From Metarhizium brunneum (taxonomy: Eukaryota > Ascomycota > Sordariomycetes > Hypocreales > Clavicipitaceae): 64,000 nucleotides of DNA. Every line of letters starts with the position of its first letter. Position 1 is the stretch's first letter. The notes under the pieces are model-generated. The model did not search any database. It was not told where the DNA came from and saw nothing but the letters and a program-made list of their open reading frames with translations. Where the stretch lies: contig NC_089425.1 in assembly GCF_013426205.1 (NCBI RefSeq), positions 248,001 through 312,000 of the forward strand. Direction: 5' to 3'. Made by a program: the position numbers and the translations under genes. Shown here one piece after another: positions 43,673-56,431 of the stretch.

Positions 43673-45095
43673 TACTCCACGAGCTACAGATTCCCGGCTT
43701 TCGAAATGACATGATTTTTGCTTTGTTATACACCAATTGTATGTACGCACTAGTCTCTATCCTACGCCAGGCGTGGTCAGTATTACTAAGAAGCCAAGAC
43801 TCAGCCTCCTTGAATGCAACCATTCCAACTTCATGTCTTGCAACAGGAGAGATATTACTCTCTGAAATATGACGACACGCATGCAATAAAACCCATTCAC
43901 CTCCCGTTGATTCGACTAATTGGAATACCGCCTACATGTGGAACCCGATAGATCACAACTTGTAGAGCATCTCCTTTCTGTGCAACACAGTGGCTGTATT
44001 TATCTAGTAACAAATTGACCGGTCAACGTCACGGAAACTACTCCGTAAAACTGCAAGCTACCATCTACCTTTTTTGGGACAAGCAGTGTTACCAAGACGT
44101 CCTGACTCGGGCTCGGTAACACGACTCACCCCAGCCATCACATGCATTGTACTCCGTAAGCAACGCAATATTGCTGTCAACATGCAGAATCATGCCACAC
44201 ACGGCCAGCCAATACGACACTGGGCATGATTTCAGATCACATTCAATTGAGGGTTGGTTTGAGGTCGCCCGCCATACGGAGAAGCGGAGGCATGCGTTCC
44301 GACGCTTTGTCTTCCACCTTAGACAACATAATTTGAGCTTCGAAGTAGACTCTACCATAGAGACAATATAACCATCAATAGTAAGAGACACTATGCGGGC
44401 GCAGGACATCCGCTATTGGCTGTTCTGAAAGTGGAAACGCAATTGCATGTCCCGTTATCGCTAGTAGTCAAGTGGTCAGTCTCTGCCTGGTGAGCATGTT
44501 GCAAACAGCATAGCTTGCTATATTGCCGGCACGGTGCACAATCATTTCGGCCAGAGTTCTTAGCTTGGATAAAAGGCGCTTCAAAATATAAATGAGCGTC
44601 TGATTTCCTGGCTACAAAATCGCAACAACAAAGATAACAAATACCAAGCCTTGTTGCTGAAGCTCGAACCGTCCGGATTTCCTATATTCTGATGTTCATC
44701 TCTGCGCCGTTCTCGACGTATGCCTTGTCAGGAATTCCTTCCCAGAAACAAGCTTACATCAAGTCTCCAAGCAAGACAACCCCATGTCCCTGGCTGTCAG
44801 TTAAAGTCCAAGTGTTGTACTTGGTCCCCATACACACACGCATTCGTCTTTTCCACGAATGTATACTGGGTGGGCGTTGGTCACTGAAGTTGCTACGAGC
44901 TCAAGGATCGAATAACGCCCTCGCCACAAAATACGGGACCTAATAATGGTCATGAACTCAGGGTAGCCTGGTGACTCATATGATATGGTAAGGTTGATGT
45001 ATATTTACAGAGAATTAGACTATTTGCAATTGCACACAGTGCCATTTGGTTTGTTGCGTTATCAAGTGTTTCCACTAGACTTGAGGACCAGCCCA
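43673..45095. other. Intergenic, no gene seen
   Basis: About 1.4 kb with short conflicting frames only. Confidence 0.5.
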
Positions 45096-46442
<1,347 letters not shown>

Positions 46443-48151
46443 GATCACAGATCAGTGTAAGTTGAAGGGAAATATTGCAAGAAGAGAAGGGTTGATGTGG
46501 ATGAATAGTTCCTCGAATGGTAAGCAGAAGCCTTCCTCTTTATAGTTCTGGACAAAGAGACCACGAGAGGTTAACCCATGTATTGTTGCTTTTTCTCAAG
46601 AACTCAAGCGCTACCTGCCCATTAAGGCAAGTACAATGTGAACACACGGTAAGACTCTTTTCATCTGTTTCTGGGTGCATTTTTTTTTTTTTGCTTCACG
46701 GTGCAAAAAGTCCAATACCCCCGTTGTCGGGACTCGGGACGACTCAGCTGCAAACACGAGAACGTCGTGCTCATCAGAGGGGAGGCTGGTAATCATGGAA
46801 CCGGTAAGAGTAAGGATCGTCAATACACGCGTATCATGTAACCTGACTTGGGGAGCATCGTGGTGCGTCTGCATCCGTTGCGGAGGGAGGTTCGTCGGAT
46901 CCGGCGACTTGGAAGGAGGCCAGAGCTGCGACTTTGCACAGGCGCTGGTTCCTCTCGTCTGTTTCCAAGGATCAAGGTTAATGCATCCTGGTATGTGGCC
47001 CCCTCTCCCCTTTTCCAGCTACCGAAATCAGCAACGTGGCAGATGTGTGTACCCCAAGCATCAATACGGTGAGAAAATCGAGCATCTGGATTCTGAGACA
47101 CCATGGTTATCCCTTGGCTGCCACCATACCGAGCAAGATAAGCAACTCTATTGACGGTGCTTTCCATTTTTAATCTATTTCATTTTATTTACGTATTCAT
47201 CTTTTACGGTGCAGCATTCAATTAATGCCTCTATTCAGCCGCATTTACCCCATGCACCTCGCATTAACATCGACTACATGTACCCACTGAAGCTGTTAAA
47301 GGGAAGGTCGGTTCCAAGCTAGCAAACTGAAGATTCACCGTCAATAGGTTATAAATAAGTATAAAAAAAGCCCGGCTCTCCTATCGGGTCGAAAAGTACC
47401 CAAGATGGGTTCCCGAACGGGAAGCTTGAAACCCGGCCAGGGTGACATCCGCAACCAAAGTGGAAGGCAAACGAGAAACTTGGGCGCAATGTGAAACTCG
47501 ATGCATGAAGCGGGGGAGGGCGTTATTTTGCCTATGCATCCGGCTTGGCGCGCTGCGTAGACGACATTGACGAGGCTGTATCGGAAAGTCCTGGTGCAAT
47601 TTGCCGCGCAGCTCCCACGAGTTTAAAGTTCTTTCCAAAGACTCAGCCATCAATTGAGGGAGTGATCTGCGTCAGGAGAAACGTAGTATCTTGGGATTTT
47701 GGAAATTGGTTGACAAGGTGAGACAACCTAACTAATGAGGAAGCTGACTCAACTATGCTTTTCTTTTCTTTTTCTCGGTCTGCGGCAATTGCACTTTTGG
47801 TACCGCATATTACGCATGATCCTGATGTCTGAGTCCCCTGTTTCCGTGGATGAGCGAACTCGGGAATAACGGGATTCAGGCTCGTCGGTGAGCGGCCTAA
47901 TGCCGGTTACGTGAATAAAGCAGGAGTCTATCTGCCTTGGAAATCCTAGTCATATTCGTTTTAGATTTCGTTTTAGCATTCTTTTCCTAGGTCTGACTTG
48001 ACGGGGAGAAATAGACACCCACATTCCGTAGACCATGGGAATTCATTTGGCCATCACTGTTCCTACAGAGACAAATCCTGCCAAGTCTGTTGATGAATCG
48101 ACATGTATCCCGGAAGCAGCTATTCCTGTTACTCTGACACCCGAGGGATGC
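46443..48151. other. Intergenic, no gene seen
   Basis: About 1.7 kb. It contains a pure T run near 46679-46693 and a few short frames (up to 159 codons at 46675, overlapped by equal-length opposite-strand frames) without recognisable features. Confidence 0.45.
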
Positions 48152-48339
48152 TGTTACACGGAAATGGCTTGTTACACAAGGGCTACGGTCACGGGATTAG
48201 GGCAGAAGGTCCTCACTAACTTCTTGTATAAATAGACGTCTTCGGTCCCTTAAGGCCTTAAGGAAAACCAAGGACCTTTGATACCAAAGACTGTTATTAG
48301 ATGAATTGAGTAATTGCTCCAAGCTAGGCCCTTGTCACA
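48152..48339 (+). repeat. Solo LTR-like repeat copy, short subfamily
   Basis: 188 bp starting TGTTACACGG and ending CCCTTGTCACA, nearly identical to 10584-10781 through the TATAAATAG box and the AAGGACCTTTGATACCAAAG block, so it is a recent copy. Flanking pentamers gatgc and catgt share only ATG, so a target duplication is not demonstrated. Confidence 0.75.
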
Positions 48340-48766
48340 CATGTCGCCCGACGATGTGCCTACTCAGCCAGTAATGAAAAGGGTAAGTTGATAGCGGCTG
48401 CCCAAATCTCGACTCGGGAAACTACGTATTCCCATTCAGTCATATTTTCTATACTTGTCAATCTCTACTAGACAAATGGAGACGCGCTGCTTCTCATCAG
48501 ACGTACCAGTATCAGCGCAAGTGCAACGCTGGGTTATTAGCCACAGAAACTACTTCAGGGGGTCTATGACCCCAAAGTTCTCAGTTGAATTAAACTCATC
48601 CCACTATTCACATTGATGAAGTTCAGCCATCCATTGTACCATCGTTCAATTATCCGCGACCATGTTTCAGGTCCCCCGTTTACACGCCAATCTTGACGAC
48701 AACCATAATACTAGTCCGAAGCCCGCACCCACCGCCAAGTATTCCATATTCTCATTCTAGCACCAT
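48340..48766. other. 3' flank of the GH84-like gene
   Basis: About 430 bp, no feature recognised. Confidence 0.45.
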
Positions 48767-50776
48767 CTACCGGCCCTTGTATGCAGCAGTAGCGTTGGCG
48801 AGAAATTGGTCAAACACGCCATCGCCGGTAGTTGGAGTAATAAAGTTAGGCACAACCTGCCCCTTGCCATCGAGGCCAGTGACCGTCTTGGCCGCCGTCT
48901 TGCCCACCCACTTCTGGGCGGCGGCAAACTCCCTCGCAGCCTCGTCCCCTTGCCCCTTGTCAAGCGCGTCCAACATGGCGACCAAATGCTGGCACGCGGT
49001 CGCCCACTGCATCGCCAGCGTCGACCAGGGTGCCACGTCGGCGGCGAATCCCCCCACGGCCATGCGGGGGAGCACGTCTGGCAGCGAGGTGAGCAGTTGG
49101 AGACGATCGCGCAGCGCTCGGGTGCCGTCGGCGTGTTTGGCAGAAGCGTTGCGCGCGGCCCAGAAGGCGGCCATGTCCTTGCTGAGCTGGGGCGCGTTGA
49201 TGGCAGGAGTGCGATACGGCCAGTTTTGGTTGAGGTCGGCAAAGGCGACGACGGCGTTGTACACGGTGTTATTTCCGCCGGCGAGCTCCCGCAGTGCCGC
49301 GGCCATGGAGGCCGTTGCGTTGTACGCCGGCCCGTTCCACGTGTAGTCGGCGTAGTTGGCGAGTGCTGCCATGGAGGCGTACGGCTGCACCATCGGGTTC
49401 GAGGTGAAGCCGAGCAGATGCTGATACAGGACGGCATCGCGGCCCGTGAGCGGGTTCAGGAACAGGCGGTTGGGCTTGTCGTCGTTGACGGGAAAGTTGT
49501 CCCAGAAGAATAGCTTGTCCGTGACGTAGGTCGAGTCGGCGCGGACGACGCTTTCGACGGCGACACTGGCGGAGAAGACGCCTTCTCCAGTCCACTGGAT
49601 GCGAATCTTCTTGTTCAGTTGGGTGCCGAACTCGCCCTTGTAAGGATCCGGTGCGCTGCCGGCATAGTTGGTCGGGACCGTCTCGAGGTCCATGAGGCCG
49701 TTTGCCTCGACATAGTCCTTCTGGATGCGGTTGAGATAGTACGCCTGGGCGTCGGCAAGCCAGTGCCAGTTTCCCTGGTTGGGCCACTTTTGCTTATCCG
49801 AATCACAGTGGAATGCGAGAGGGATGTCATCCAGAGCAACGTAGAAGCTGCGGACGCCGAGGGCGCGGACTTGGTCAAACTTGGCAACGGTAGCATTGAA
49901 GTCCGAGTCGGAAGAGTAGCATACACTCAACCCGGGCGAGAGAGCAAACGTGAAGTCGACGTGGTTGGTGTTGGCAGTCTCGACAAGCTCCTTCAGCTGC
50001 GCGAGGCCACTGCTGTCATAAAGGTCACGCCAGTTGGTGCGGAGGAGCGTGTCGTCCTTGGGCGTGTAGATGTACGTGTTCAACTTGTGCTTGCCGTAGA
50101 AGACATACTGGTCGAGACGCGCCTGGTGAGACCATGGCACGCCGTAGAAGCCCTCGATAGAGCCACGGATGGGCATAAGGGGCCAGTCGCGCACCTTGAC
50201 GCCAGGGATCCCCTGGCGAGCATCTACGAGCTGTCGAAGGGTTTGGGCGGCGTAGAAGCTGCCGCGCGCATCTACACCGTTGAGAACAACGGTGTCCTGG
50301 TTCTGGTACTTGCCCGATGCAAGGACGTAGCCCTCGGCGGCGAGGCCATTTGCAGATTTTCCCGTGAGTGCGTTGGCGGCAGCAACAGCAACACCGTCTG
50401 CCTTCTCGGCCCCAATCAAAATCTGCGTGCCATGGCCCGAGAGCTGTGACGAGAGTGTGGCTGTGCCGCCAGCGGAAGAGACGATGGCCTTGACAGCATT
50501 GATGGTGGCAGCGTCGGTGCCATTGTCGGCGACAATGGTGACAGCGCGGTTGAGCGAGACCCAGCCGCCAGTTCTCGAGATGTGCTGAGGAGGAGGCCAG
50601 CTGGACGGGATCTGTTGCTGATCATCTTTCCTGTTGTCTTTGTCGTCGTTACCGTTATCCCGGCCAGGCAAGATCACCTGGGTATCTAGTGCAGCACCAT
50701 CGGGCCAGACGAGGCCCGAGGCGACGAGAGCGATGAGAAAAGGCCAAAGGCACGTGGCGCGATAGAGTTTCAACAT
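48767..50776 (-). CDS. Secreted GH84-like beta-N-acetylglucosaminidase (O-GlcNAcase/hyaluronidase family)
   Basis: Single exon, 669 aa, ATG at 50776 with a signal peptide (about residues 1-29) and a short charged linker. Residues 60-200 resemble the GH20b-type N-terminal domain (ILIGAEKADG, EGYVLASG, LRQLVD). The catalytic barrel follows: RGSIEGFYGVPWSHQARLD, then YVALDDIP, whose adjacent Asp pair is the acid/base and transition-state-stabilising pair of GH84, and later FFWDNFPVND. The C-terminal 250 residues are helical. The enzyme should hydrolyse terminal beta-linked N-acetylglucosamine by substrate-assisted catalysis, outside the cell. Natural substrates could be host glycoproteins or chitin fragments. 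A TATATATATA box (50865-50874) lies 90 bp upstream. Confidence 0.88.
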   Translation of the reverse strand: MLKLYRATCLWPFLIALVASGLVWPDGAALDTQVILPGRDNGNDDKDNRKDDQQQIPSSWPPPQHISRTGGWVSLNRAVTIVADNGTDAATINAVKAIVSSAGGTATLSSQLSGHGTQILIGAEKADGVAVAAANALTGKSANGLAAEGYVLASGKYQNQDTVVLNGVDARGSFYAAQTLRQLVDARQGIPGVKVRDWPLMPIRGSIEGFYGVPWSHQARLDQYVFYGKHKLNTYIYTPKDDTLLRTNWRDLYDSSGLAQLKELVETANTNHVDFTFALSPGLSVCYSSDSDFNATVAKFDQVRALGVRSFYVALDDIPLAFHCDSDKQKWPNQGNWHWLADAQAYYLNRIQKDYVEANGLMDLETVPTNYAGSAPDPYKGEFGTQLNKKIRIQWTGEGVFSASVAVESVVRADSTYVTDKLFFWDNFPVNDDKPNRLFLNPLTGRDAVLYQHLLGFTSNPMVQPYASMAALANYADYTWNGPAYNATASMAAALRELAGGNNTVYNAVVAFADLNQNWPYRTPAINAPQLSKDMAAFWAARNASAKHADGTRALRDRLQLLTSLPDVLPRMAVGGFAADVAPWSTLAMQWATACQHLVAMLDALDKGQGDEAAREFAAAQKWVGKTAAKTVTGLDGKGQVVPNFITPTTGDGVFDQFLANATAAYKGR

Positions 50777-50864
50777 GGTATTACTGAGGCTTTGGAATTT
50801 GTGTGTGAAACGACATGGTCACGCCGAGGGGTTCGGTCGACCGGGTACGTAGTACGTACAAGAC

Positions 50865-50874
50865 TATATATATA
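50865..50874 (-). promoter_or_regulatory. TATA box of the GH84-like gene
   Basis: TATATATATA about 90 bp upstream of the ATG at 50776. Confidence 0.5.
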
Positions 50875-51957
50875 CTCGAGGTACTCGAACGTAGCAATAC
50901 ACTGACGGAATGCTCCGACGGGAAGACGGCAGATTTTCCTTTTCCCGACGCTTGTTATTCAAGTCACCGTTACAACAGAAGTGGAGTAGCCGGGACGGGA
51001 AACAACGAGACTGGTCGAAGCGAGCGGCAAACAAGCCCAATGCTGTACAATGTTGACTCGAGAGTGCGGGGAGGAGCGCGGGGAAAGTGAGGGTGACGAT
51101 GTTTGAAAGCGATGAAAAGGTAGAGGCCTTCCATGATACGGGGAATACAAGTTCCACTCACCCCCGACGAGTTGCCAACTCGTGTTCCAACTGTCCGTGT
51201 CCAATCCCAAGGCCCAATTCATCCCCGTCGCCCACATGGCTTCGTTGCAAGCGGTGTTTTGTCCTGTTAGCCCGCTTTCCGCTGTGACGTTGCAGACGTT
51301 GAGAACGATTAGAGCGTTAAGCTTTGAACGCAGGGACATCTCGAGCCAGGAACTTGGCTGCACCAATCCCGATACGGTAACTGGGAATGATCTGGCCTTG
51401 CGCGCTCCAATCCTCTTGACAAACAACGTCCCGATAATACCGTGGTCATCTATCGCCACCAATCACCTGAGCCGACACCCAACGCCATGATATACAACAT
51501 CCCTGCCACCGGAATTTTAAAAGGCGGGGTTACAATCTACTAGAGAACGTTGACACTAAGCCTGGCCTCAATAGACCTGATGATATCAATGAGAAGCGTG
51601 TTGTCTAGGCGGAGGTTCTGAAGGGTCAAGATTTCAATGCTAGGAGCAAGATATGGTGGATGAAATAATTTTTTCTTCTCCAAATATTTATCTTTGTCAT
51701 GGAAAGACACGTCTTTTTGAAATTACTTGGATTCCGATCTATCCGGATTTGTTAACAGCATGCGTCGCCCCTTGGTCGTCTCCACGATAACCTCAACATG
51801 CCAAAAATGGGCGGTTGGCAACACACAGATATCGGGGCCAGCTAGGACTCTATAGGGCTACGAGTTGCCTTGGTTCAACAACTAGCTTCTATGGTCAATC
51901 TGACTAGAAGTTGACAGTTTCCAAAACCCCTCTTTACCACATCCCTTGCCGAATTGG
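50875..51957. other. Intergenic, no gene seen
   Basis: A 167-codon minus-strand frame (50959-51462) exists but has no recognisable domain or intron pattern and is overlapped by other frames. Nothing else is supported. Confidence 0.4.
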
Positions 51958-52735
51958 TCAGGCCTTCACACTTCCGAGGACAAACAGGCCGGACAGCCCA
52001 GAGAGCAGATCCACCCGCTCTACATCAGATATATCCATACTGCCCGGCTGACCCCGGGGCTTGACTAGAGCACCGACCGTGGAGCGTATCAGCTTCAGAC
52101 GTGCTTCTACCGGCAGCTCACGGACTGGGTTCTTGCCGGAGGACTCTGCCATCATAGTGTCCTGTCCTATACCCTGCTGCAGCTTCTTCTGCACAGAGTC
52201 CAATAGCCCGTTTGGGTGCTCCTCCGCTTTGATCTTGCCAACACTACCATTGCTGTCGTCGTGATTGGCTAGTTCATCGACAATTCCAGTCAGGATCGAC
52301 GGGTCCGTAGGGTCCTCAGTAGAAACGGCAGTGGCATAATCTGCCTTGGCTAGGGCAAAGTTGGCCGACTTGGCAGGGTTCTAACAGAGAGAAATCTCGT
52401 GCCACGCCTGGGCCGTCTCCTTTTTGTGCTGTTCAACTACCTTTTCCGTCTGCTCAACCTCTTTTTGAAGACGGCGGCATTCTTTCATCAGTGCGTCACC
52501 CAGGGTTGCTTGGTCTGTGGTCAGGCTGCTGAGGTGTTTGACCCCGTCCTCCTGGGTTTTCACACGACTCTGCGCCTGGCTAAGCTCCGTTATTGTCGTG
52601 TTCAAAGCCTGGCGAGCGCCCTCAAGATTGTGTGTACTGATCTCGACTAACAACTTGATGCCTTCTAGGGCGAGTCGCGCGGGGTGCCAAAGCCATGTAC
52701 GGACGTCGGCAACGATTTTCACCTGCCTTGTGCTT
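51958..52735 (-). pseudogene. Coiled-coil protein frame with an in-frame TAG
   Basis: On the minus strand one frame reads from about 52735 to the TGA at 51958, broken only by TAG at 52381-52383. The upstream half has a heptad-like Lys/Glu-rich helix (LMKECRRLQKEVEQTEKVVEQ, KKETAQAWHE), and the downstream half (SILTGIVDELANHD, RLKLIRSTVGALV, VDLLSGLSGLFVLGSV) is equally protein-like. The stop is therefore best explained as a nonsense mutation (CAG to TAG), or less likely as an unseen intron. The 5' end is unclear: the frame runs to 52827 but there overlaps sequence that reads better on the plus strand. No family is recognised. Confidence 0.4.
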
Positions 52736-53227
52736 ATGCCCTTGGCCCCATTTTGGTTATCCTGGTCGGAATAGTATATTTTTCCCTTGTCTGCGTGGCT
52801 CCAATAGCAGTTCTTTGGACGCGGCATATGGGCCGTGGCGTGCAGGTCGCCATCACAGTTTCCCTTGTCATCTTCACCTCCGTCCTTGTCTGTCCTTCAC
52901 TGGAGAAATACAAGTCCTGAAGAACGAGCCGCTCTTCCCCGATTAATCAAGCGTCAAGTCCATCGCCTTCGGACCGCACAGCCGCGGGTGGTCAGACTCG
53001 TGATGTGCATCACGATAATCTGTTCGATTGTCGTGCCATCAGCTATTTTGTGGACTCGACCTCTCTCGCCCAGTGTTAAGATTGCAGCCACTGTCGTCGC
53101 TCTTTCACCTGTCGTTCTGGCTTTGATTATATACCGACTGCACAGGTTTCTCCAATCGCCCAGGTCGAGTCCGCCGACTCTGCCTAGTGATTCAGAGACC
53201 TCGAGTAGTTTCCCACAGTCTAGCTAA
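52684..53227 (+). pseudogene. Membrane-protein-like frames with a duplicated TM hairpin
   Basis: Two plus-strand frames contain similar hydrophobic units: CVAPIAVLWTRHMGRGVQVA and IVVPSAILWTRPLSPSVKIA, each followed by a second hydrophobic stretch. The first ends at a TGA near 52918. The second, in another frame, continues to 53227 with a Ser/Pro-rich tail. An unrecognised intron or a frameshift would be needed to join them. The pattern resembles the C-terminal TM hairpins of fungal DUF6594-type membrane proteins, but the N-terminal part is missing. It overlaps the 5' end of the minus-strand coiled-coil frame, so at least one of the two is not a working gene. Confidence 0.3.
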
Positions 53228-53324
53228 TCGTTAAACTACGTCACTTGAATACATGCCGGATATAGTTTGAATTCAGACCACTGAAATACTTTGATCATAG
53301 TCACAAGGAATAGCAAATTCCCGC

Positions 53325-54410
53325 TTACCGTACACCATCAGTCGCTTGTAGACTCCATCGCTCGCGCCCAGATTGCAAACCCCCTCGTTCGCGCCCGGAT
53401 TGGAGATCCAGCAGTCGCTCCGAGGTTGACAAATACTCCGACATGAGCCACAAAGTACCCGCAACGAGAGAACAAAGGACTGGAGCAATCCATGCTGGAA
53501 CCATTGCAGTCACACCTACATGTCCTGTAACAGATCCGTACGATAAACCCTCCGCCATAGTGGAGGCCGTTGCAATCCCGATGTGCTGTAATAAACTAGA
53601 GACAAAGGCAAACATAGATGCTAGAATAGTAAAATACGTGGTGGCTATTATGATATTTCGATAGGGGAGGGTTTAACTTCGCGATCCGATCCTTCTTCAT
53701 TCTCTTCGTCGTACCAGCTCGGACGTGTTGAGAATAGAATCATAGAGAGAAAGGCGAAGGCTATGGCAGCAAACCTATGCAGACGGCCATCAAGTATTGT
53801 AAAACGCGCAAAATATGACTCCAGTAACGGGAGAAAGGGAAGGAGGGCTCAGGTCTCAGAGGACGATCAGACTTGACTCAAATCAATCCATCAAACGCAG
53901 CCTTGTCCTTGAACGTTGCGGCAATCCACAGCAAGTTCAAAGGGTCCATATTCTCAACCTTGCTCACATTGCTATTTCCAGCACCAGCCCTAAGCGAGCT
54001 GGCCAAAGTGCTTGCGGTATTTGAACACAGCCACTAATCGTCGATGTAGGAGATGCAGATTCCTAAATAGCCCACTCGGACAATGAGCGAGGGGTTTCTG
54101 ATGGAACTAAGGTTGACGACGGCGCTACCGATGCCTGGATTCAGTTGGCTATCGTACGATGATGATGAGTTGATGGTAGCATTTGGGATGTAGGACAAGG
54201 AAAGGAGATAGACGTTCTGGAGGCTCGACGAGGTGGTACAACCGGCCGGTAGGATTGCTGAAAGGAAAATGAGGCATTAGCAGGGGTGAGTGCGTGCCTA
54301 TGGAACCCGTAGATCAAAAAAGGAGCGGAAGGAAAGGCAGAGGATAGATTGCAGAGGAGGAGGATGGATATAACTAGCATCGTCTTAAACACATGATGAA
54401 TTCCCAAGAA
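53325..54410 (-). pseudogene. Fig1-like calcium-regulator membrane protein, decayed
   Basis: Minus strand. Pieces in order match the Fig1 family: AGCTTSSSLQNVYLLSLSY, the RVGYLGICIS block followed by WLCSNTASTLASSL, DPLNLLWIAATFKDKAAF, then FLSMILFSTRPSWYDEEN and EEGSDREVKP, and a last segment SLLQHIGIATASTMAEG with YGSVTGHVGVTAMVPAWIA. Fig1 proteins are four-TM plasma-membrane proteins aiding Ca2+ influx and cell fusion in mating. Lesions: an in-frame TAG (54034-54036) between IDD and WLC of the signature, a frame change after KPSPIEIS (near 53665), and an unresolved join after FDGLI (near 53860). Some joins could be introns, but the TAG has no splice sites around it. The N-terminal exon is unclear. 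Confidence 0.55.
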
Positions 54411-54755
54411 TGAAAGGCACTCTTGTTTTTTGTCAACGATATTTGGTAGACTTTCACGATGGAGCAGCATACTCACTGGCGATTGCTGATAAGGCCATTG
54501 TACGGAGACGAGACGACGAGAAACCGCCCAAATCGTACAAGAGACTGTAGTGTTGAGTTCTGATTCCAATGGGAGACGTCAGGTTTGAATCGGGGTTAGC
54601 TGCGGCCCGACCCGTTCCAACTTTAATCCGACGCCATGTCTCGGCTCAGATATGCAAGTCAAGGAGTCAAGAATTGATCAATTGGATTCGCTAGATTCGG
54701 GTCACTTGGGCTCTGCTCGTACCACCCATAAAACAACATCAACAACGGCTGCCTA

Positions 54756-55035
54756 TCATGTCCCTGCTTGCGAAATTCCTCTTTGCCAGGCCGCCTCTCC
54801 TGCCGTCAGAAACATGGCGTTGCCGTCGACCGCGTATCTTGTCAGGTTAGTCGGAGCTAGGTTGCCTGCGGGATAGGAGAGTTGCATCCAGCACGGCTAC
54901 GTGGTCGTGGCCTTTTCTCCTTCGCCACTCCGTTGGCCATGCCACCTGGATTTCGTACATTTGGCCATCCTCTGCTGTGAGGCTAAAGTCGGCCGACGAT
55001 GGCAGAGGAACCGTGGAGATGCCCATTGCGCCCAT
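54756..55035 (-). pseudogene. N-terminal fragment of an alpha/beta-hydrolase (siderophore-esterase-like)
   Basis: Minus strand from an ATG at 55035 (or the next Met at 55026). The reading ADFSLTAEDGQMYEIQVAWP and, in another frame, YAVDGNAMFLTAGEAAW matches the first 100 residues of fungal IroE-like esterases, where the DGN block leads into the first core strand. A one-base frame change lies between the two parts (about 54850), and the second ends at a TGA at 54756. The catalytic Ser and the rest of the fold are absent from the following sequence. I take it as a truncated relic. Confidence 0.4.
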
Positions 55036-56431
55036 GATACTTCTTTGGTGACAAGAGCTGATGGCGAGGAGTGGTGACTAGTACAAACATACATGTATAC
55101 TTGATGGAAATAAAAAGAGACATGAATGCAGGTTTTGGCGGCACAAATCCCTCGACATGGTGCTTCGTGTATAAGACCGTCGGAACCGATTTACGCAGCG
55201 TCTAGTTTTTCAGCCCAGAGTCAAGGGCCAAAGGGACCAAGATTAACCCACTAACCCCCCGGTTGATAGCTAACATCGCTGTTGATGAGCTCCACGGCAG
55301 TAAGCTGACATTGAATCTGAACACACCTTACTTACCATCGCTATAACACATTCAACATCTAGTTGATCTTATCAGATGATCTGCCATGAATGTGGATACA
55401 AAACAGCATACCAGCAACCCTGTCCTTCAAAGGCTTCAGCTGCCCCTCCAAAGTAGTGTATGTTTGTTAGCTTAAAACTTGCCATATCCTCGGGGACTTG
55501 TATGTCAGCCGAGTGTTTATTACGGCCACTTTGACGTCAAACCCACGGGATGACCGGCACAAAGGGTAAGCGAGAGCAAGCTAGTTGGTCTCCCATTTAA
55601 TGCTATACCTTTCAAGCATATCTAGCAAGTCATTTCGTCTGGACACAATTGGCCGTCCCTGTCGCCACGCCGCCCATGTTACTTCTCCAAGAAGTCAACA
55701 TCCCCTCAGCGGGCTCATGTCCGTATTTGACGGCCCAATTACGCCGCCCTCCCGCTAAGTTCCCGTTGCTCCATCTCGAAATCTCCAATTGAGATCGGAG
55801 CCAAGACAGTCTTGAGCGAGTCTGGCTGAATAGCCTACGCCAGGGCCGTCCACCGTCGGATGACTAGGATGTGCAAATGCAGACTTACAACAACCAATGA
55901 AAGCACATTCGAGTCACAAAGGTGCATGCGGTGTTGGTTAATATTCATTATACTCTCCTATAAAACGCTTCACCCGCAAGGAAAACACAGCTATCAAATA
56001 CAAGGAAACTTTTGACCCGAGAAGATTATCCACCTGGCTATTACGATTAGCCCCATAAAATTCTCATTCCCCAAGTCGTTCATTTGCGGCGAGTCGTCGT
56101 CTCAATAACTGAAGAGCAGAAAGCTTCTGCTCTGCTTTTATCCAGCCTTCTTCGGCAATCGCAAAACCATTCCTCTAAATAGGAAAACAACTTCGGGCTG
56201 ACTTGTTTTCCATCTAGTGCTCGCGCCGTCTAACCGAGGACAACTTGAAGAAGCAGCCTACAAGAAGAAAATAGATGATTCCAGCTCAAAGTCCAACAGG
56301 GTAACTACCTGTCGAGTCAAAGAAAACACAATGTGTGTGCGAGGTCAGGGATAGCGAGCTACACGCTACGCCGTCCTCGCTCGTATTTCGTTCCAGACAT
56401 AAGAAATCCCCGAATCCAAAAATTGTCAACT
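55036..56431. other. Intergenic, no gene seen
   Basis: About 1.4 kb with no frame of note. It includes the 3' flank of the acidic nuclear-protein gene. Confidence 0.5.

Noticed and set aside
46675..47154. 159-codon plus-strand frame after a T run
   Set aside because: Starts in a poly-T/poly-Phe stretch, has an opposite-strand competitor and no family signature.
49619..50449. 276-codon plus-strand frame
   Set aside because: It is the antisense shadow of the GH84-like gene, whose minus-strand translation has signal peptide and catalytic motifs.
50959..51462. 167-codon minus-strand frame upstream of the GH84-like gene
   Set aside because: No recognisable family and overlapped by other frames; it is partly promoter sequence of the GH84-like gene.
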